64,000 nt of DNA, taken from positions 124,001-188,000 of the forward strand of contig CAVTJG010000014.1 of NCBI GenBank assembly GCA_963735025.1. The letters run 5' to 3'. Below the pieces are notes generated by a model. It was not told the origin of the DNA. It ran no database searches and saw nothing but the letters and a program-made list of their open reading frames with translations. The translations under genes and the position numbers were made by a program. Shown in pieces: positions 1 to 9,286 of this stretch (position 1 is the stretch's first letter; the number at the start of each line of letters is the position of its first letter). The DNA comes from JAABRB01 sp963735025 (GTDB lineage: Bacteria > Pseudomonadota > Gammaproteobacteria > Burkholderiales > SG8-39).

Positions 1-1611
1 CGGTTCGCCAAGCTTCCAGTCCGAGCGCAGGTCATGGACCGCGTGCGGGTGGGTGACCTTGTAGCCCCCACCGGTCGGCTCGACGGTCACCGGATAGCGT
101 TCGACGCCGATCAGCACGATCCAGTCCGCGCCGACCTTTCGGCCATGCCCTGAAACCTGGCCGCTGATTCGCACCGCGCGATCGATGTAGCGGCGCCGCG
201 CGAATACCGCAATGGCAGCCAGGAGCGCGGGATCGTCGTGCGGAGCGTGCGTCGCATCGAAACCCGCCGGATATTCCTCCGCAATGAATCCCGTATTGAA
301 ACGGCCTGCCTCGAACCGCGGGTGCTGCAGGACCGCGGCGACGAACGAGATGTTGTGCGACACCCCGCGGATGTAGAAGCCGTTCAGCGCTTCGCGCATG
401 CGCTCGATCGCTTGCTGGCGCGTGGCGCCATGGACAATGAGCTTCGCGATCATCGAGTCGTAATACATCGACACCTCGCCGCCCTCGTACACCCCGGTGT
501 CCACCCGGACCGACCCGGGTTCCTCGTCGGGCGGGATGTAGCGCACTAGCCGTCCGGTCGAGGGAAGGAAGTTTCGAAACGGGTCTTCGGCGTTGATTCG
601 CGCCTCGATCGCCCAACCGTCGAGCCGGATGTCCGCCTGGGCAAATGCGAGCTTCTCGCCGGCCGCCACCCGGATCATCTGCTCGACGAGGTCGATGCCG
701 GTGATCATCTCGGTGACCGGATGCTCCACCTGAAGCCTGGTATTCATTTCCAGGAAGTAGAACTTGCGCGCGGCGTCGACGACGAATTCGACGGTCCCGG
801 CGGACTGGTAGCCGACCGCCGCAGCCAGGGCGACCGCCTGCTCGCCCATCGCCTTGCGGGTCGCCGCATCGAGAAAGGGCGAGGGCGCCTCCTCGATCAC
901 CTTCTGGTGACGCCGCTGGATCGAGCACTCGCGTTCCCACAGATAGACGAGGTTGCCGTGACCATCGCCGAGCACCTGGATCTCGATGTGCCGCGGCTCC
1001 TCGATGAACTTCTCGATGAACACCCGATCGTCGCCGAACGCGTTCTTCGCCTCGGTACGGCAGCTTTGATATCCCTCGCGCGCTTCCGCGTCGCTCCATG
1101 CGACGCGCAGACCTTTGCCGCCTCCGCCCGCGGACGCCTTGATCATCACCGGATAGCCGATGTCCTTCGCAATCGAAAGCGCATGGTCGGCGTCACGAAT
1201 GACGTCCGTGTACCCGGGGATGGTGTTGACGCCCGCACGCTCGGCAAGCTGCTTCGACGCGATCTTGTCGCCCATGCTCTGGATCGCATGCGCCTTGGGC
1301 CCGATGAACGCGATTCCGGCAGCCTGCAGCGCGGCGCAGAACCTGGCATTCTCGGAGAGAAACCCGTATCCCGGATGCACCGCTTCTGCGCCGGTCTGTC
1401 TGCACGCTTCGAGAATCCGCTCGAAGACGAGATAGCTCTGCGCCGAGGGCGCCGGCCCGATCGGAACGGCTTCGTCGGCAAGGCCGACATGCCGGGCGTC
1501 CCGGTCCGCCTCCGAGTACACCGCGACCGTGCGTATGCCCATTCGTCGGGCGGTGTCGATGACGCGGCATGCGATCTCGCCGCGGTTGGCAATGAGGATC
1601 TTCTTGAACAT
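1..1611 (-). CDS. pccA: Propionyl/acetyl-CoA carboxylase, biotin carboxylase subunit (3' end outside window)
   Basis: ATP-dependent carboxylation of biotin, the first half-reaction of propionyl-CoA carboxylase. The frame opens with an ANRGEIACRV start motif, has the ATP-grasp glycine loop GGGGKG at about residues 162-167 and the EMNTRLQVEHPVTE biotin-carboxylase signature near residue 290. It is open for 537 codons to the window edge, so the carboxyl-terminal biotinyl domain is not visible. The ATG lies 10 nt after the pccB stop, which indicates one operon with pccB and the upstream mutase. Acetyl- or methylcrotonyl-CoA carboxylase are alternatives by sequence alone, but the neighbouring methylmalonyl-CoA mutase argues for propionyl-CoA. 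Confidence 0.93.
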   Translation of the reverse strand, partial: MFKKILIANRGEIACRVIDTARRMGIRTVAVYSEADRDARHVGLADEAVPIGPAPSAQSYLVFERILEACRQTGAEAVHPGYGFLSENARFCAALQAAGIAFIGPKAHAIQSMGDKIASKQLAERAGVNTIPGYTDVIRDADHALSIAKDIGYPVMIKASAGGGGKGLRVAWSDAEAREGYQSCRTEAKNAFGDDRVFIEKFIEEPRHIEIQVLGDGHGNLVYLWERECSIQRRHQKVIEEAPSPFLDAATRKAMGEQAVALAAAVGYQSAGTVEFVVDAARKFYFLEMNTRLQVEHPVTEMITGIDLVEQMIRVAAGEKLAFAQADIRLDGWAIEARINAEDPFRNFLPSTGRLVRYIPPDEEPGSVRVDTGVYEGGEVSMYYDSMIAKLIVHGATRQQAIERMREALNGFYIRGVSHNISFVAAVLQHPRFEAGRFNTGFIAEEYPAGFDATHAPHDDPALLAAIAVFARRRYIDRAVRISGQVSGHGRKVGADWIVLIGVERYPVTVEPTGGGYKVTHPHAVHDLRSDWKLGEP

Positions 1612-1621
1612 CGGCCCGGGG

Positions 1622-3154
1622 TCAGAGCGGGATGTTGCCGTGCTTACGCCAGGGATTCTCCAGCCGCTTGCCACGCAGTACCTTCAGCGACCGGCAGATC
1701 CGCTTGCGCGTCTCGCTCGGCATGATCACGTCGTCGATGTAACCCCGGTGCCCGGCGACGAACGGGTTGGCGAACTTTTCCCGGTATTCCTCGGTGCGCT
1801 CGGCGATCTTCTGCGGGTCGCCGATGTCCTTGCGGAAGATGATCTCCACTGCCCCTTTTGGTCCCATCACAGCGATCTCGGCCGACGGCCAGGCAAAGTT
1901 GACGTCGCCGCGTAGGTGCTTGGAGCTCATGACGTCGTAGGCGCCGCCATATGCCTTGCGCGTGATCACGGTGACCTTGGGCACCGTGGCTTCGGCGTAG
2001 GCATACAGAAGCTTGGCGCCGTGCTTGATGATTCCGCCGTACTCCTGCGCCGTTCCCGGCATGAATCCAGGCACGTCGACGAAAGTGATGATCGGAATCT
2101 GGAACGCGTCGCAGAATCGCACGAAGCGCGCCGCCTTGATCGCGGACTTGATATCGAGGCAGCCGGCGAGCACCAGGGGCTGGTTCGCGACGATTCCCAC
2201 CGATTGCCCCTCCATGCGCGCAAATCCGACGATGATGTTCTTCGCATGGTGGGGCTGAAGTTCGAAGAAGTCGTACTCGTCGACGATCTTGAAAATGAGC
2301 TCTTTGATGTCGTACGACTTGCTCGGGCTGTCCGGGACCAGCGAATCGAGCGACGGATCGCACCGGTCTGCCGGGTCGTCGGTCGGGACGGTCGGTGGAG
2401 TCTCCCGGTTGCTGCCAGGCAGGAAGCTCACCAGCCGCCGGGTCATCATCAGTGCCTCGACGTCGTTCTCGAACGCCAGATCGGCCACGCCCGACCGGGT
2501 CGTGTGCGTGACGGCCCCGCCCAACTCCTCGGCAGTGACCTCTTCGTGTGTCACGGTCTTGACCACCTCCGGACCGGTGACGAACATGTACGACGAATCC
2601 TCTACCATGAAGATGAAGTCCGTCATGGCTGGCGAATACACGGCTCCGCCGGCGCACGGTCCCATGATGAGCGAGATCTGCGGGATTACCCCGGATGCGA
2701 GCACGTTGCGCTGGAACACCTCCGCATAGCCGCCTAGCGAAGCCACGCCCTCCTGAATGCGCGCACCGCCCGAGTCGTTCAGGCCGACCACCGGCGCGCC
2801 GACCTTCATCGCGTGATCCATGATCTTGCAGATCTTCTCTGCATGGGGCTCCGAGAGCGAGCCGCCGAACACGGTGAAGTCCTGGCTGAACACGAAAACG
2901 AGCCGGCCATTGACCGTGCCATAGCCGGTCACCACGCCGTCGCCCGGGATCTTCTGGTCCGCCATTCCGAAGTCGGTGCAGCGGTGCTCGACGAACATGT
3001 CCCATTCCTCGAAGCTTCCCGCATCGAGCAGCAGCTCGATCCGCTCGCGCGCGGTGAGCTTGCCTTTTGCATGCTGCGCCTCGATGCGCGCCTGTCCACC
3101 GCCGAGCTTGGCAGCCGCGCGGTTCGCTTCGAGCCGGCGAATGATTTCGTGCAT
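1622..3154 (-). CDS. pccB: Propionyl-CoA carboxylase beta subunit (carboxyltransferase)
   Basis: Transfers the carboxyl group from biotin to propionyl-CoA, giving methylmalonyl-CoA. The 510-residue protein begins MHEIIRRLEANR and shows the family segments LTARERIELLLDAGSFEEWD, GGSLSEPHAEKICK, NDSGGARIQEGV, MGPCAGGAVYSPAMTDF and DVPGFMPGTAQEYGGIIKHG, all expected in order. The start at 3154 is preceded by GGGGGAGG about 3 nt upstream of the ATG; an open frame extends further upstream but has no family similarity. It lies 52 nt downstream of the mutase stop and 10 nt upstream of pccA, on the same strand. Length is normal for the family. Confidence 0.95.
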   Translation of the reverse strand: MHEIIRRLEANRAAAKLGGGQARIEAQHAKGKLTARERIELLLDAGSFEEWDMFVEHRCTDFGMADQKIPGDGVVTGYGTVNGRLVFVFSQDFTVFGGSLSEPHAEKICKIMDHAMKVGAPVVGLNDSGGARIQEGVASLGGYAEVFQRNVLASGVIPQISLIMGPCAGGAVYSPAMTDFIFMVEDSSYMFVTGPEVVKTVTHEEVTAEELGGAVTHTTRSGVADLAFENDVEALMMTRRLVSFLPGSNRETPPTVPTDDPADRCDPSLDSLVPDSPSKSYDIKELIFKIVDEYDFFELQPHHAKNIIVGFARMEGQSVGIVANQPLVLAGCLDIKSAIKAARFVRFCDAFQIPIITFVDVPGFMPGTAQEYGGIIKHGAKLLYAYAEATVPKVTVITRKAYGGAYDVMSSKHLRGDVNFAWPSAEIAVMGPKGAVEIIFRKDIGDPQKIAERTEEYREKFANPFVAGHRGYIDDVIMPSETRKRICRSLKVLRGKRLENPWRKHGNIPL

Positions 3155-3206
3155 GGCCTCCCCCTGGCTTTCTTGTGGTCCTGCGTCGAATCCGGCAACC
3201 AGCCCG

Positions 3207-5372
3207 TCAAGCCGTCGAGCGGCGCCGCGCGGAGATGGCCGCGAGCACCTTGCGCGCGCACATCGGAATCGGCGTGCCAGGCCCGAACACGCCCGCCACG
3301 CCGGCGCGATGCAGAAAATCGTAGTCCTGCGCCGGGACCACACCACCCACGAACACGCGGATGTCGGATGCGCCCTGCTCGCGCAGGGCGTCGATGAGAG
3401 CAGGCACGAGCGTCTTGTGTCCGGCAGCGAGTGTCGAGACGCCAATAGCATGCACGTCGTTCTCGATTGCCTGGCGTGCCGCTTCGTCCGGCGTCTGGAA
3501 GAGCGATCCGATATCCACGTCGAAACCCAAATCGGCCAGTCCCGTCGCCACCACCTTTGCGCCACGATCGTGACCGTCCTGCCCGAGCTTTGCGACCATC
3601 ACCCGCGGCCGGCGCCCCTCGATATCGGCGAACGCCCTGACGTCCGCCTGGAGCGCCTTCCAGTCGCTGTCATCCGCGAATGCGGCGCCATATACTCCCG
3701 ACACACTCTGGGTCTCGGCCTTGAACCGGCCCCAGACCCGCTCGAGCGCCATGGAGACTTCGCCGACCGTGGCGCGCAGACGAACCGCCTTGATGGACAG
3801 GTCAAGGAGATTGCCTTGCCCGGTTTCGGCCGCGTGCGTCAACGCATCGAGCGCAATCTGTACCGCCGACTGATCCCGCTGGGCCCGGATGCTCTTCAGC
3901 CGCGTGATCTGGGAATCACGCACGGCGGTGTTGTCGATCTCGCGTACCTCGATCGGCGACTCGTGTTCCAGGCGATACTTGTTCACGCCGACGATCACCT
4001 CTTCTCCGCGATCGATGCGCGCCTGCTTCTCGGCGGCGCACTGCTCGATCTTGAGCTTTGCCCAGCCCGATTCCACCGCCTTCGTCATTCCGCCCATCGC
4101 GTCCACTTCCTCGATGATCGTCCAGGCGGCATCGGCAAGCTCCTGGGTCAGTCGCTCCATCATGTAGGAGCCGGCCCACGGATCGACGACGTTGCAGATA
4201 TGTGTTTCCTCCTGGATCAGGAGCTGGGTGTTTCGCGCGATGCGCGCGGCGAAGTCGGAAGGAAGCGCTATCGCCTCGTCGAAGGAGTTGGTGTGCAGGG
4301 ACTGGGTGCCGCCGAAGACCCCGGCCATCGCCTCGATCGCGGTGCGCACGATGTTGTTGTAGGGATCCTGCTCGGTCAGCGACCAGCCGGAGGTCTGGCA
4401 GTGCGTGCGCAGCATCATGGAGCGTGCGTGCTTGGGCGCAAACGCCTGCATGATCCGCCACCAGAGCAGCCGTGCCGCGCGCAGCTTGGCGACCTCGAGA
4501 TAGAAATTCATTCCCAGGCAGAAGAAGAACGAGAGACGTCCGGCGAATGCGTCGACATCCATGCCCCGCGACAGCGCGGTCTTGACGTATTCCTTGCCGT
4601 CGGCGAGCGTGAAGGCGAGCTCGAGCGCCTGGGTCGCGCCGGCCTCCTGCAGGTGATAACCCGAGATCGAGATCGAGTTGAACCGGGGCATGTGCGCCGT
4701 CGTATACCCGATGATGTCGGCGATGATCCGCATCGAGGGCGCCGGCGGGTAGATATAGGTGTTGCGGACCATGAACTCCTTGAGGATGTCGTTCTGGATG
4801 GTCCCGGACAGGTGTTCCTGCGCGACGCCCTGCTCCTCCGCGGCGACGATGTAACCGGCGAGCACCGGAAGCACTGCGCCGTTCATGGTCATGGACACCG
4901 ACACTTTGTCGAGCGGAATGCCGCCGAAGAGGATTTTCATGTCCTCCACCGAGTCGATCGCGACACCCGCTTTGCCCACATCGCCTGCTACGCGTGGATG
5001 GTCGGAGTCGTAACCCCGATGCGTCGCAAGATCGAAGGCCACCGACACGCCCTGTCCCCCGCCCGCGAGTGCCGCACGATAGAACGCGTTGGAGTCCTCG
5101 GCAGTCGAGAAGCCTGCGTACTGGCGGATCGTCCAGGGGCGACCTGCGTACATCGTCGCCTGCGGTCCGCGCACGAAGGGCGCGAACCCGGGCAGCGTAT
5201 CGGTGTGGGGCAGGCCATCGAGGTCCCGCTTCGTATAAAGCGGCTTGACGTTCAAACCCTCGGGAGTCTTCCAGGACAGGCGCGACAAGTCCCCCGCCGG
5301 AGCGGACTTCGCGGCGGCCTTCCGCCAGGCATCCAGATCTGCAGAGCTCGACAGCTTCGGGTGATCGGACAT
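3207..5372 (-). CDS. Methylmalonyl-CoA mutase, full-length fused form
   Basis: B12-dependent isomerisation of methylmalonyl-CoA to succinyl-CoA. The 721-residue protein has the amino-terminal TIM-barrel substrate domain (GFSTAEDSNAFYRAAL, FDLATHRGYDSDHPRV, SVSMTMNGAVLPV) and a carboxyl-terminal cobalamin-binding domain with the DxHxxG motif at D599, H601, G604 and the downstream GVSTLAAGHKTLVP and FVGGVVP segments. A single polypeptide carries both domains, so it is the large-subunit (ScpA/MutB) type. A good GGAGGG ribosome site precedes the ATG. It is the first gene of the mutase-pccB-pccA operon. The usual MeaB/ArgK chaperone and methylmalonyl-CoA epimerase are not adjacent within this window. 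Confidence 0.96.
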   Translation of the reverse strand: MSDHPKLSSSADLDAWRKAAAKSAPAGDLSRLSWKTPEGLNVKPLYTKRDLDGLPHTDTLPGFAPFVRGPQATMYAGRPWTIRQYAGFSTAEDSNAFYRAALAGGGQGVSVAFDLATHRGYDSDHPRVAGDVGKAGVAIDSVEDMKILFGGIPLDKVSVSMTMNGAVLPVLAGYIVAAEEQGVAQEHLSGTIQNDILKEFMVRNTYIYPPAPSMRIIADIIGYTTAHMPRFNSISISGYHLQEAGATQALELAFTLADGKEYVKTALSRGMDVDAFAGRLSFFFCLGMNFYLEVAKLRAARLLWWRIMQAFAPKHARSMMLRTHCQTSGWSLTEQDPYNNIVRTAIEAMAGVFGGTQSLHTNSFDEAIALPSDFAARIARNTQLLIQEETHICNVVDPWAGSYMMERLTQELADAAWTIIEEVDAMGGMTKAVESGWAKLKIEQCAAEKQARIDRGEEVIVGVNKYRLEHESPIEVREIDNTAVRDSQITRLKSIRAQRDQSAVQIALDALTHAAETGQGNLLDLSIKAVRLRATVGEVSMALERVWGRFKAETQSVSGVYGAAFADDSDWKALQADVRAFADIEGRRPRVMVAKLGQDGHDRGAKVVATGLADLGFDVDIGSLFQTPDEAARQAIENDVHAIGVSTLAAGHKTLVPALIDALREQGASDIRVFVGGVVPAQDYDFLHRAGVAGVFGPGTPIPMCARKVLAAISARRRSTA

Positions 5373-5457
5373 GGAATTCCCTCCTGGTGCCGGGCGGGAA
5401 CCGCACGTCGCCCCGCGACGTTGGTTGTTGCCCTAAAAAGCGGCGGAGAAGGCGCCC

Positions 5458-5506
5458 TTGACATTCGACGCTTCCGATAATACTGTATTCATAATTATGA
5501 ATGCAA
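5458..5506. promoter_or_regulatory. Divergent promoter region with 16-bp perfect palindrome (candidate GntR operator)
   Basis: The sequence ATTCATAATTATGAAT at 5487-5502 is its own reverse complement. On the minus strand it sits between a -35-like TTGCAT (5506-5501) and a -10-like TATTAT (5482-5477) with an 18-nt spacer, facing the mutase operon. On the plus strand TTGACA (5458-5463) lies 17 nt before TACTGT (5481-5486), facing gntR, and the palindrome covers the gntR start codon at 5497. A repressor bound here would block both directions. That the neighbouring GntR protein binds it is inference from position and symmetry. Confidence 0.6.
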
Positions 5507-6210
5507 GAGGCCCACGCGCAGACTTGAAACCGCCCCACCCTCTGATCGCGCCGGCGGCGCTGTATCAGGAGGTGGCGGCGCGCCTGCGCGAGCGGATCTT
5601 CGCACACGAGTTTCCGCCGGGCGCCTGGATCGACGAGCAGGCGCTCGCCACGGAGTACGGAATCAGCCGCACCCCGCTGCGCGAAGCGCTCAAGGTCCTC
5701 GCGTCGGAAGGCATGATCACGCTCAAGCCCCGCCGGGGCTCGTACGTCACCGAAGTTTCCGATCACGACCTCGACGATATCTTTCCGGTTCTCGCCCTCC
5801 TCGAGGGCCGGTGCGCACATGAGGCCACCGAGCGGGCACGACCAGAGGACCTGCGTCGCCTCGAGGCGCTGCACGACACGCTCGAGAAATATGCGACGGC
5901 CAAGAACCTCGACCGATTCTTCGAGACCAATCAGGAATTCCACCGGGCGGTGATGGAGCTCGCGGGAAACCGCTGGCTGACGCAGGTGATCCAGGACCTG
6001 CGCAAGGTCTTGCGCCTCACGCGCCACCACTCGTTGCTTGCGCGCGGACGTGTGCAAGAGTCGCTCGCGGAGCACCGCGCGATTCTCGCGGCGATTCGCG
6101 CCCGCGACGCGGAGCGCGCCGGAGAGCTCATGCGCACCCATCTCGCCCAGGGCCGCGCGGCGATTGCGAAGGTGCGCGCTGCAGAGCCAACACCGGCCGT
6201 GACCGGATAG
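5497..6210 (+). CDS. GntR-family transcriptional regulator, FCD (FadR) subgroup
   Basis: DNA-binding regulator of 237 residues, probably sensing a small organic acid or acyl-CoA. The amino-terminal winged helix is clear (ALYQEVAARLRERI, EQALATEYGISRTPLREAL, LASEGMITLKPRRGSYV). The carboxyl-terminal FCD domain carries metal-ligand-type histidines in ETNQEFHRAVMELAGN and LAEHRAILAAI. The ATG at 5497 fits the domain start; a TTG 39 nt upstream coincides with the -35 element and is unlikely. It is divergent from the mutase-pccBA operon, so the inferred role is autoregulated control of propionate/methylmalonate metabolism. The ligand cannot be read from the sequence. Confidence 0.85.
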   Translation: MNARGPRADLKPPHPLIAPAALYQEVAARLRERIFAHEFPPGAWIDEQALATEYGISRTPLREALKVLASEGMITLKPRRGSYVTEVSDHDLDDIFPVLALLEGRCAHEATERARPEDLRRLEALHDTLEKYATAKNLDRFFETNQEFHRAVMELAGNRWLTQVIQDLRKVLRLTRHHSLLARGRVQESLAEHRAILAAIRARDAERAGELMRTHLAQGRAAIAKVRAAEPTPAVTG

Positions 6211-6224
6211 TGAAGTCCTAGCCG

Positions 6225-6330
6225 GTCATTCCCGCGCAAGGTCGTCACCCCCGAGCGCCTTTATCGAGGGCGGGGATCCACCAAGCCTTCGAGTGCAAAT
6301 CGTCTGGATTCCCGCCTGCGCGGGAATGAC
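6225..6330. repeat. Two copies of a palindromic GTCATTCCCGCGC-type intergenic repeat
   Basis: Between the convergent gntR and korB ends there is a partial unit at 6225-6240 (GTCATTCCCGCGCAAG) and an inverted full unit at 6304-6330. The full unit folds as ATTCCCGC, a 4-nt loop, GCGGGAAT. The same element recurs three times at 37489-37602. It resembles dispersed REP/MITE-like hairpins and may also act as a terminator between the convergent genes. Confidence 0.7.
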
Positions 6331-6349
6331 GGCTGTCCGGAGTCTCTGA

Positions 6350-7405
6350 CTACCGCAGGCTGGCGTTCAGCTTTTCGAGCGCTGCCGCGCCGGGCACGAG
6401 CTCGCGCTCGCCAAGCTGATTGAGCGGCACGGCAACCGTGCCGAGATTCCGGTGAAGATCCTCGGGTTGCGGGTCCACATAGAGCAGACCTGTGACGACT
6501 TCGCCCTGCGCCTGACGTTCCTGCATGAAAGTCATCGCCCCGATCCGGTCCTGCGGATCGTAATCGGGCGCGAGCTTGCGGAGCCGGATCACCGACCCGT
6601 CGTGCTGCACCACCTCGGTCACCGTTCCCGGCTCATAGCTCGCGGTGATCTCGGCGCGCTGGGGCATGAAATCCAGCCGGTTCACCGCCTCGTTGTGGTC
6701 GCGGACGTAGTCGAAGCTCTTCGTGGATCCGTCGTGATTGTTGAATGCCACGCAGGGGCTGATGACGTCGATGAACGCCGCACCTTCGTGCAGGATCGCG
6801 GCCTTGAGAAGCGGGATGAGCTGATCCTTGTCGCCGGAAAAGCTGCGTGCCACGAACGTCGCGCCGAGCAGCAAGGCGGCACCCACCATGTCCACCGACT
6901 CATCGAGGTTCGTCACCCCGCGCTTCGACTTCGAGCCCTTGTCGGCGGTCGCCGAGAATTGCCCCTTCGTCAGTCCGTAGACGCCGTTGTTCATCACGAC
7001 GTACACCATGTTCACGGCGCGCCGGATGGCGTGCGCGAACTGGCCGAATCCGATCGATGCGGAATCGCCGTCGCCCGACACGCCCATGTACACGAGCTCG
7101 CGATTCGCGAGATTGGCGCCGGTGAGCACCGAGGGCATCCGGCCGTGCACGCTGTTGAATCCGTGCGAATTTCCGAGGAAATACGTCGGCGTCTTGGACG
7201 AGCAGCCGATTCCCGAGAGCTTCGCAATGCGATGCGGGGGAAGATCCAGGTCGAAGCATGCCTGGACGATCGCGGCGCTGATCGAATCGTGCCCGCATCC
7301 GGCACACAGCGTCGAGACGGTGCCTTCGTAGTCGCGACGCGTGTAACCCAGCTTGTTCGCAGGCAGCTTCGGATGATGGAGACGGGGCTTGGCCAGATAT
7401 GTCAT
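6350..7405 (-). CDS. korB: 2-oxoacid:acceptor oxidoreductase beta subunit (KorB type)
   Basis: Thiamine-diphosphate subunit of a CoA-acylating 2-oxoacid oxidoreductase, probably for 2-oxoglutarate. The 351-residue protein has the TPP-binding GDGDSASIG segment with NNGVYGLTKGQ downstream, and cysteines positioned for a 4Fe-4S cluster (CAGCGHD near the amino end, GIGCSSKTP, and SPCVAFNNHDGS). The start follows a GAGGATGGACCTGAC leader, 27 nt after the korA stop. It is the last gene of the korC-korA-korB operon. Pyruvate specificity cannot be excluded, but the short separate beta subunit with a gamma-alpha fusion partner matches KorAB. Confidence 0.88.
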   Translation of the reverse strand: MTYLAKPRLHHPKLPANKLGYTRRDYEGTVSTLCAGCGHDSISAAIVQACFDLDLPPHRIAKLSGIGCSSKTPTYFLGNSHGFNSVHGRMPSVLTGANLANRELVYMGVSGDGDSASIGFGQFAHAIRRAVNMVYVVMNNGVYGLTKGQFSATADKGSKSKRGVTNLDESVDMVGAALLLGATFVARSFSGDKDQLIPLLKAAILHEGAAFIDVISPCVAFNNHDGSTKSFDYVRDHNEAVNRLDFMPQRAEITASYEPGTVTEVVQHDGSVIRLRKLAPDYDPQDRIGAMTFMQERQAQGEVVTGLLYVDPQPEDLHRNLGTVAVPLNQLGERELVPGAAALEKLNASLR

Positions 7406-7432
7406 GTCAGGTCCATCCTCGCGGCGCGCCGT

Positions 7433-9286
7433 CTAGCGCGCCACTTTCTTCTTGAGCGGAATCGGCTTCAGCACGCCGACCTTCTCCGCGACTTCGCGCG
7501 TGATGAAGCGCGCGGTGATCGGCGTTCCGTCGTAGTTCAGGACCGAAATCAGCTTCGTCGGGTCCACGCCGCATTCGTTCACCAGCAGCATGCGCATCTG
7601 GCCGTCGCGGTTCTGCTCGATCACGAACACCTGCGCATGATCGGCGATGAAGTCGCTCACGTCGTCGTCGAACGGGAAGGCGCGCACGCGCAGCGTGTTC
7701 ACGTGGATGCCCTGCTCGCGCAGCGCCTCGAGCGCCTCGGCCATCGCCGGCGCCGTCGAGCCGAAATAGATCACGCCGAACTGCGTCTGCTGATCGGCGT
7801 CGGTCCGCACCGGCCGCGGGACGATGGCCTTGGCCGTCTCGAACTTCTGCAGCAGGCGCTGCATGTTGTCGACGTAGATCGGGCCCTCTTCGCTATAGCG
7901 CGCGTAGCGGTCCTTGGTGGTGCCGCGCGTGAAATACGCGCCCCGCGTCGGATGCGTGCCTGGATACGTGCGATACGGGATTCCGTCGTTGTCGACGTCC
8001 AGGTACCGGCCGAACTCCTTGCCGGCATCCAGCTCCTCGCGGGTCATCACCTTGCCGCGATCGAGGTGGCGCGAGTCGTCCCACGAAAGAGGCTGGGTGA
8101 CCCAGTCGTTCATGCCGATATCGAGATCGAGCATGAGGAACACGGGAGTCTGCAACCGATCGGCCAGGTCGAACGCCGTCGCCGCCATCTCGAACGACTC
8201 GTGCGGATCCTGGGGAAAGAGGAGTACGTGCTTGGTGTCGCCGTGCGAGGCGTAGGCACAGGAGAGAATGTCGGCCTGCTGCGTCCGCGTTGGCATGCCT
8301 GTCGAGGGACCACCGCGCTGGACGTTCATCACCACCGCCGGAATCTCGGCGAAATAGGCCAGGCCGAGAAACTCCTGCATGAGCGAAACGCCCGGGCCGG
8401 ACGTGCACGTAAACGCGCGCGCCCCGTTCCAGGCTGCGCCGATCACGATCCCGATGGAGGCAAGCTCGTCTTCCGCTTGCACGATCGCGTAACGCGCCTT
8501 GCCCGTCTCGGGGTCCGTGCGAAGCTTCTTGCAGTAGCGGGCGAATGCCTCGGCCACCGACGTCGAGGGCGTGATCGGATACCACGCGCAGACCGTCGCG
8601 CCGCCGTAGATGGCGCCGAGCGCGGCGGCGCTGTTTCCGTCGATGAAGATGCGGTCGCCCACCTTGGTCGAACGCTCGAGCTTCAGTCGCATCCCTGCGG
8701 TGTTGAGGTTTGCCAGCGCCCAGTCGCGCCCGAGCAGGAACGCCTTCACGTTCGGAACGATCAGCTTTTCCTTCGCGCGGAACTCCTCGCCGATCAGCTT
8801 CTCGATCTCGATGGGATCGATGCCGAGCAGCGCCGACAGTGCGCCCACGTACAGGATGTTCTTGAAGAGCTGGCGCTGCCGTGCATCGGTGTACGCCTTG
8901 TTGCAGATCTCCGTGATCGGCATGCCGATCACCGTCACGTCGTCGCGGAATTTCGACGGCGGGAGGGTCTTGCTGGAATCGTAAAAGAGGTAGCCCCCGG
9001 AATCGATCGACGCGACGTCCTTGTCCCACGTCTGCGGATTCATGGCGACCATGAGGTCGACACCTCCGCGCCTTCCCAGCCAGCCCGCCTCGGACACGCG
9101 GACTTCGTACCAGGTCGGCAGCCCCTGGATGTTCGAGGGAAAGATGTTCCGGCAGGCGATGGGGATGCCCATGCGCAGGATCGCCTTGGCGAACAGGTTG
9201 TTCGCCGAGGCCGAGCCGGAGCCGTTGACGTTCGCGAACTTGACTACGAAGTCGTTAACGCTGGCGATCGCTGTCGGGTGCGACAT
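7433..9286 (-). CDS. korA: 2-oxoacid:acceptor oxidoreductase, fused gamma-alpha subunit (KorA type)
   Basis: Large subunit of the KorAB enzyme, which oxidatively decarboxylates a 2-oxoacid to acyl-CoA and reduces a ferredoxin-like acceptor. Residues 1 to about 190 form the gamma domain (GSGSASANNLFAKAI, GLPTWYEVRVS, GRRGGVDLMVAMN). The alpha domain follows (AWYPITPSTSVAEAFARY, AEDELASIGIVIGAAWNGA, TSGPGVSLMQEFLGLAYFAE, QRGGPSTGMPTRTQQADI). It is 617 residues long. The ATG at 9286 has an AGGA site 5 nt upstream and overlaps the end of the flavoprotein/ferredoxin gene by 43 nt, which suggests translational coupling. Closely similar proteins occur in denitrifying aromatic degraders (Thauera/Azoarcus Kor). 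Confidence 0.9.
   Translation of the reverse strand: MSHPTAIASVNDFVVKFANVNGSGSASANNLFAKAILRMGIPIACRNIFPSNIQGLPTWYEVRVSEAGWLGRRGGVDLMVAMNPQTWDKDVASIDSGGYLFYDSSKTLPPSKFRDDVTVIGMPITEICNKAYTDARQRQLFKNILYVGALSALLGIDPIEIEKLIGEEFRAKEKLIVPNVKAFLLGRDWALANLNTAGMRLKLERSTKVGDRIFIDGNSAAALGAIYGGATVCAWYPITPSTSVAEAFARYCKKLRTDPETGKARYAIVQAEDELASIGIVIGAAWNGARAFTCTSGPGVSLMQEFLGLAYFAEIPAVVMNVQRGGPSTGMPTRTQQADILSCAYASHGDTKHVLLFPQDPHESFEMAATAFDLADRLQTPVFLMLDLDIGMNDWVTQPLSWDDSRHLDRGKVMTREELDAGKEFGRYLDVDNDGIPYRTYPGTHPTRGAYFTRGTTKDRYARYSEEGPIYVDNMQRLLQKFETAKAIVPRPVRTDADQQTQFGVIYFGSTAPAMAEALEALREQGIHVNTLRVRAFPFDDDVSDFIADHAQVFVIEQNRDGQMRMLLVNECGVDPTKLISVLNYDGTPITARFITREVAEKVGVLKPIPLKKKVAR

Noticed and set aside
2976..5480. 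834-codon open frame on the plus strand opposite the mutase
   Set aside because: It is the antisense of a strongly conserved gene; the translation is rich in Arg/His/Asp without any domain, as expected for a GC-rich shadow frame.
6225..6330. CRISPR-like repeats (also 37489-37602)
   Set aside because: Units are palindromic, alternate in orientation and have no regular spacers; they fit REP-like hairpins.
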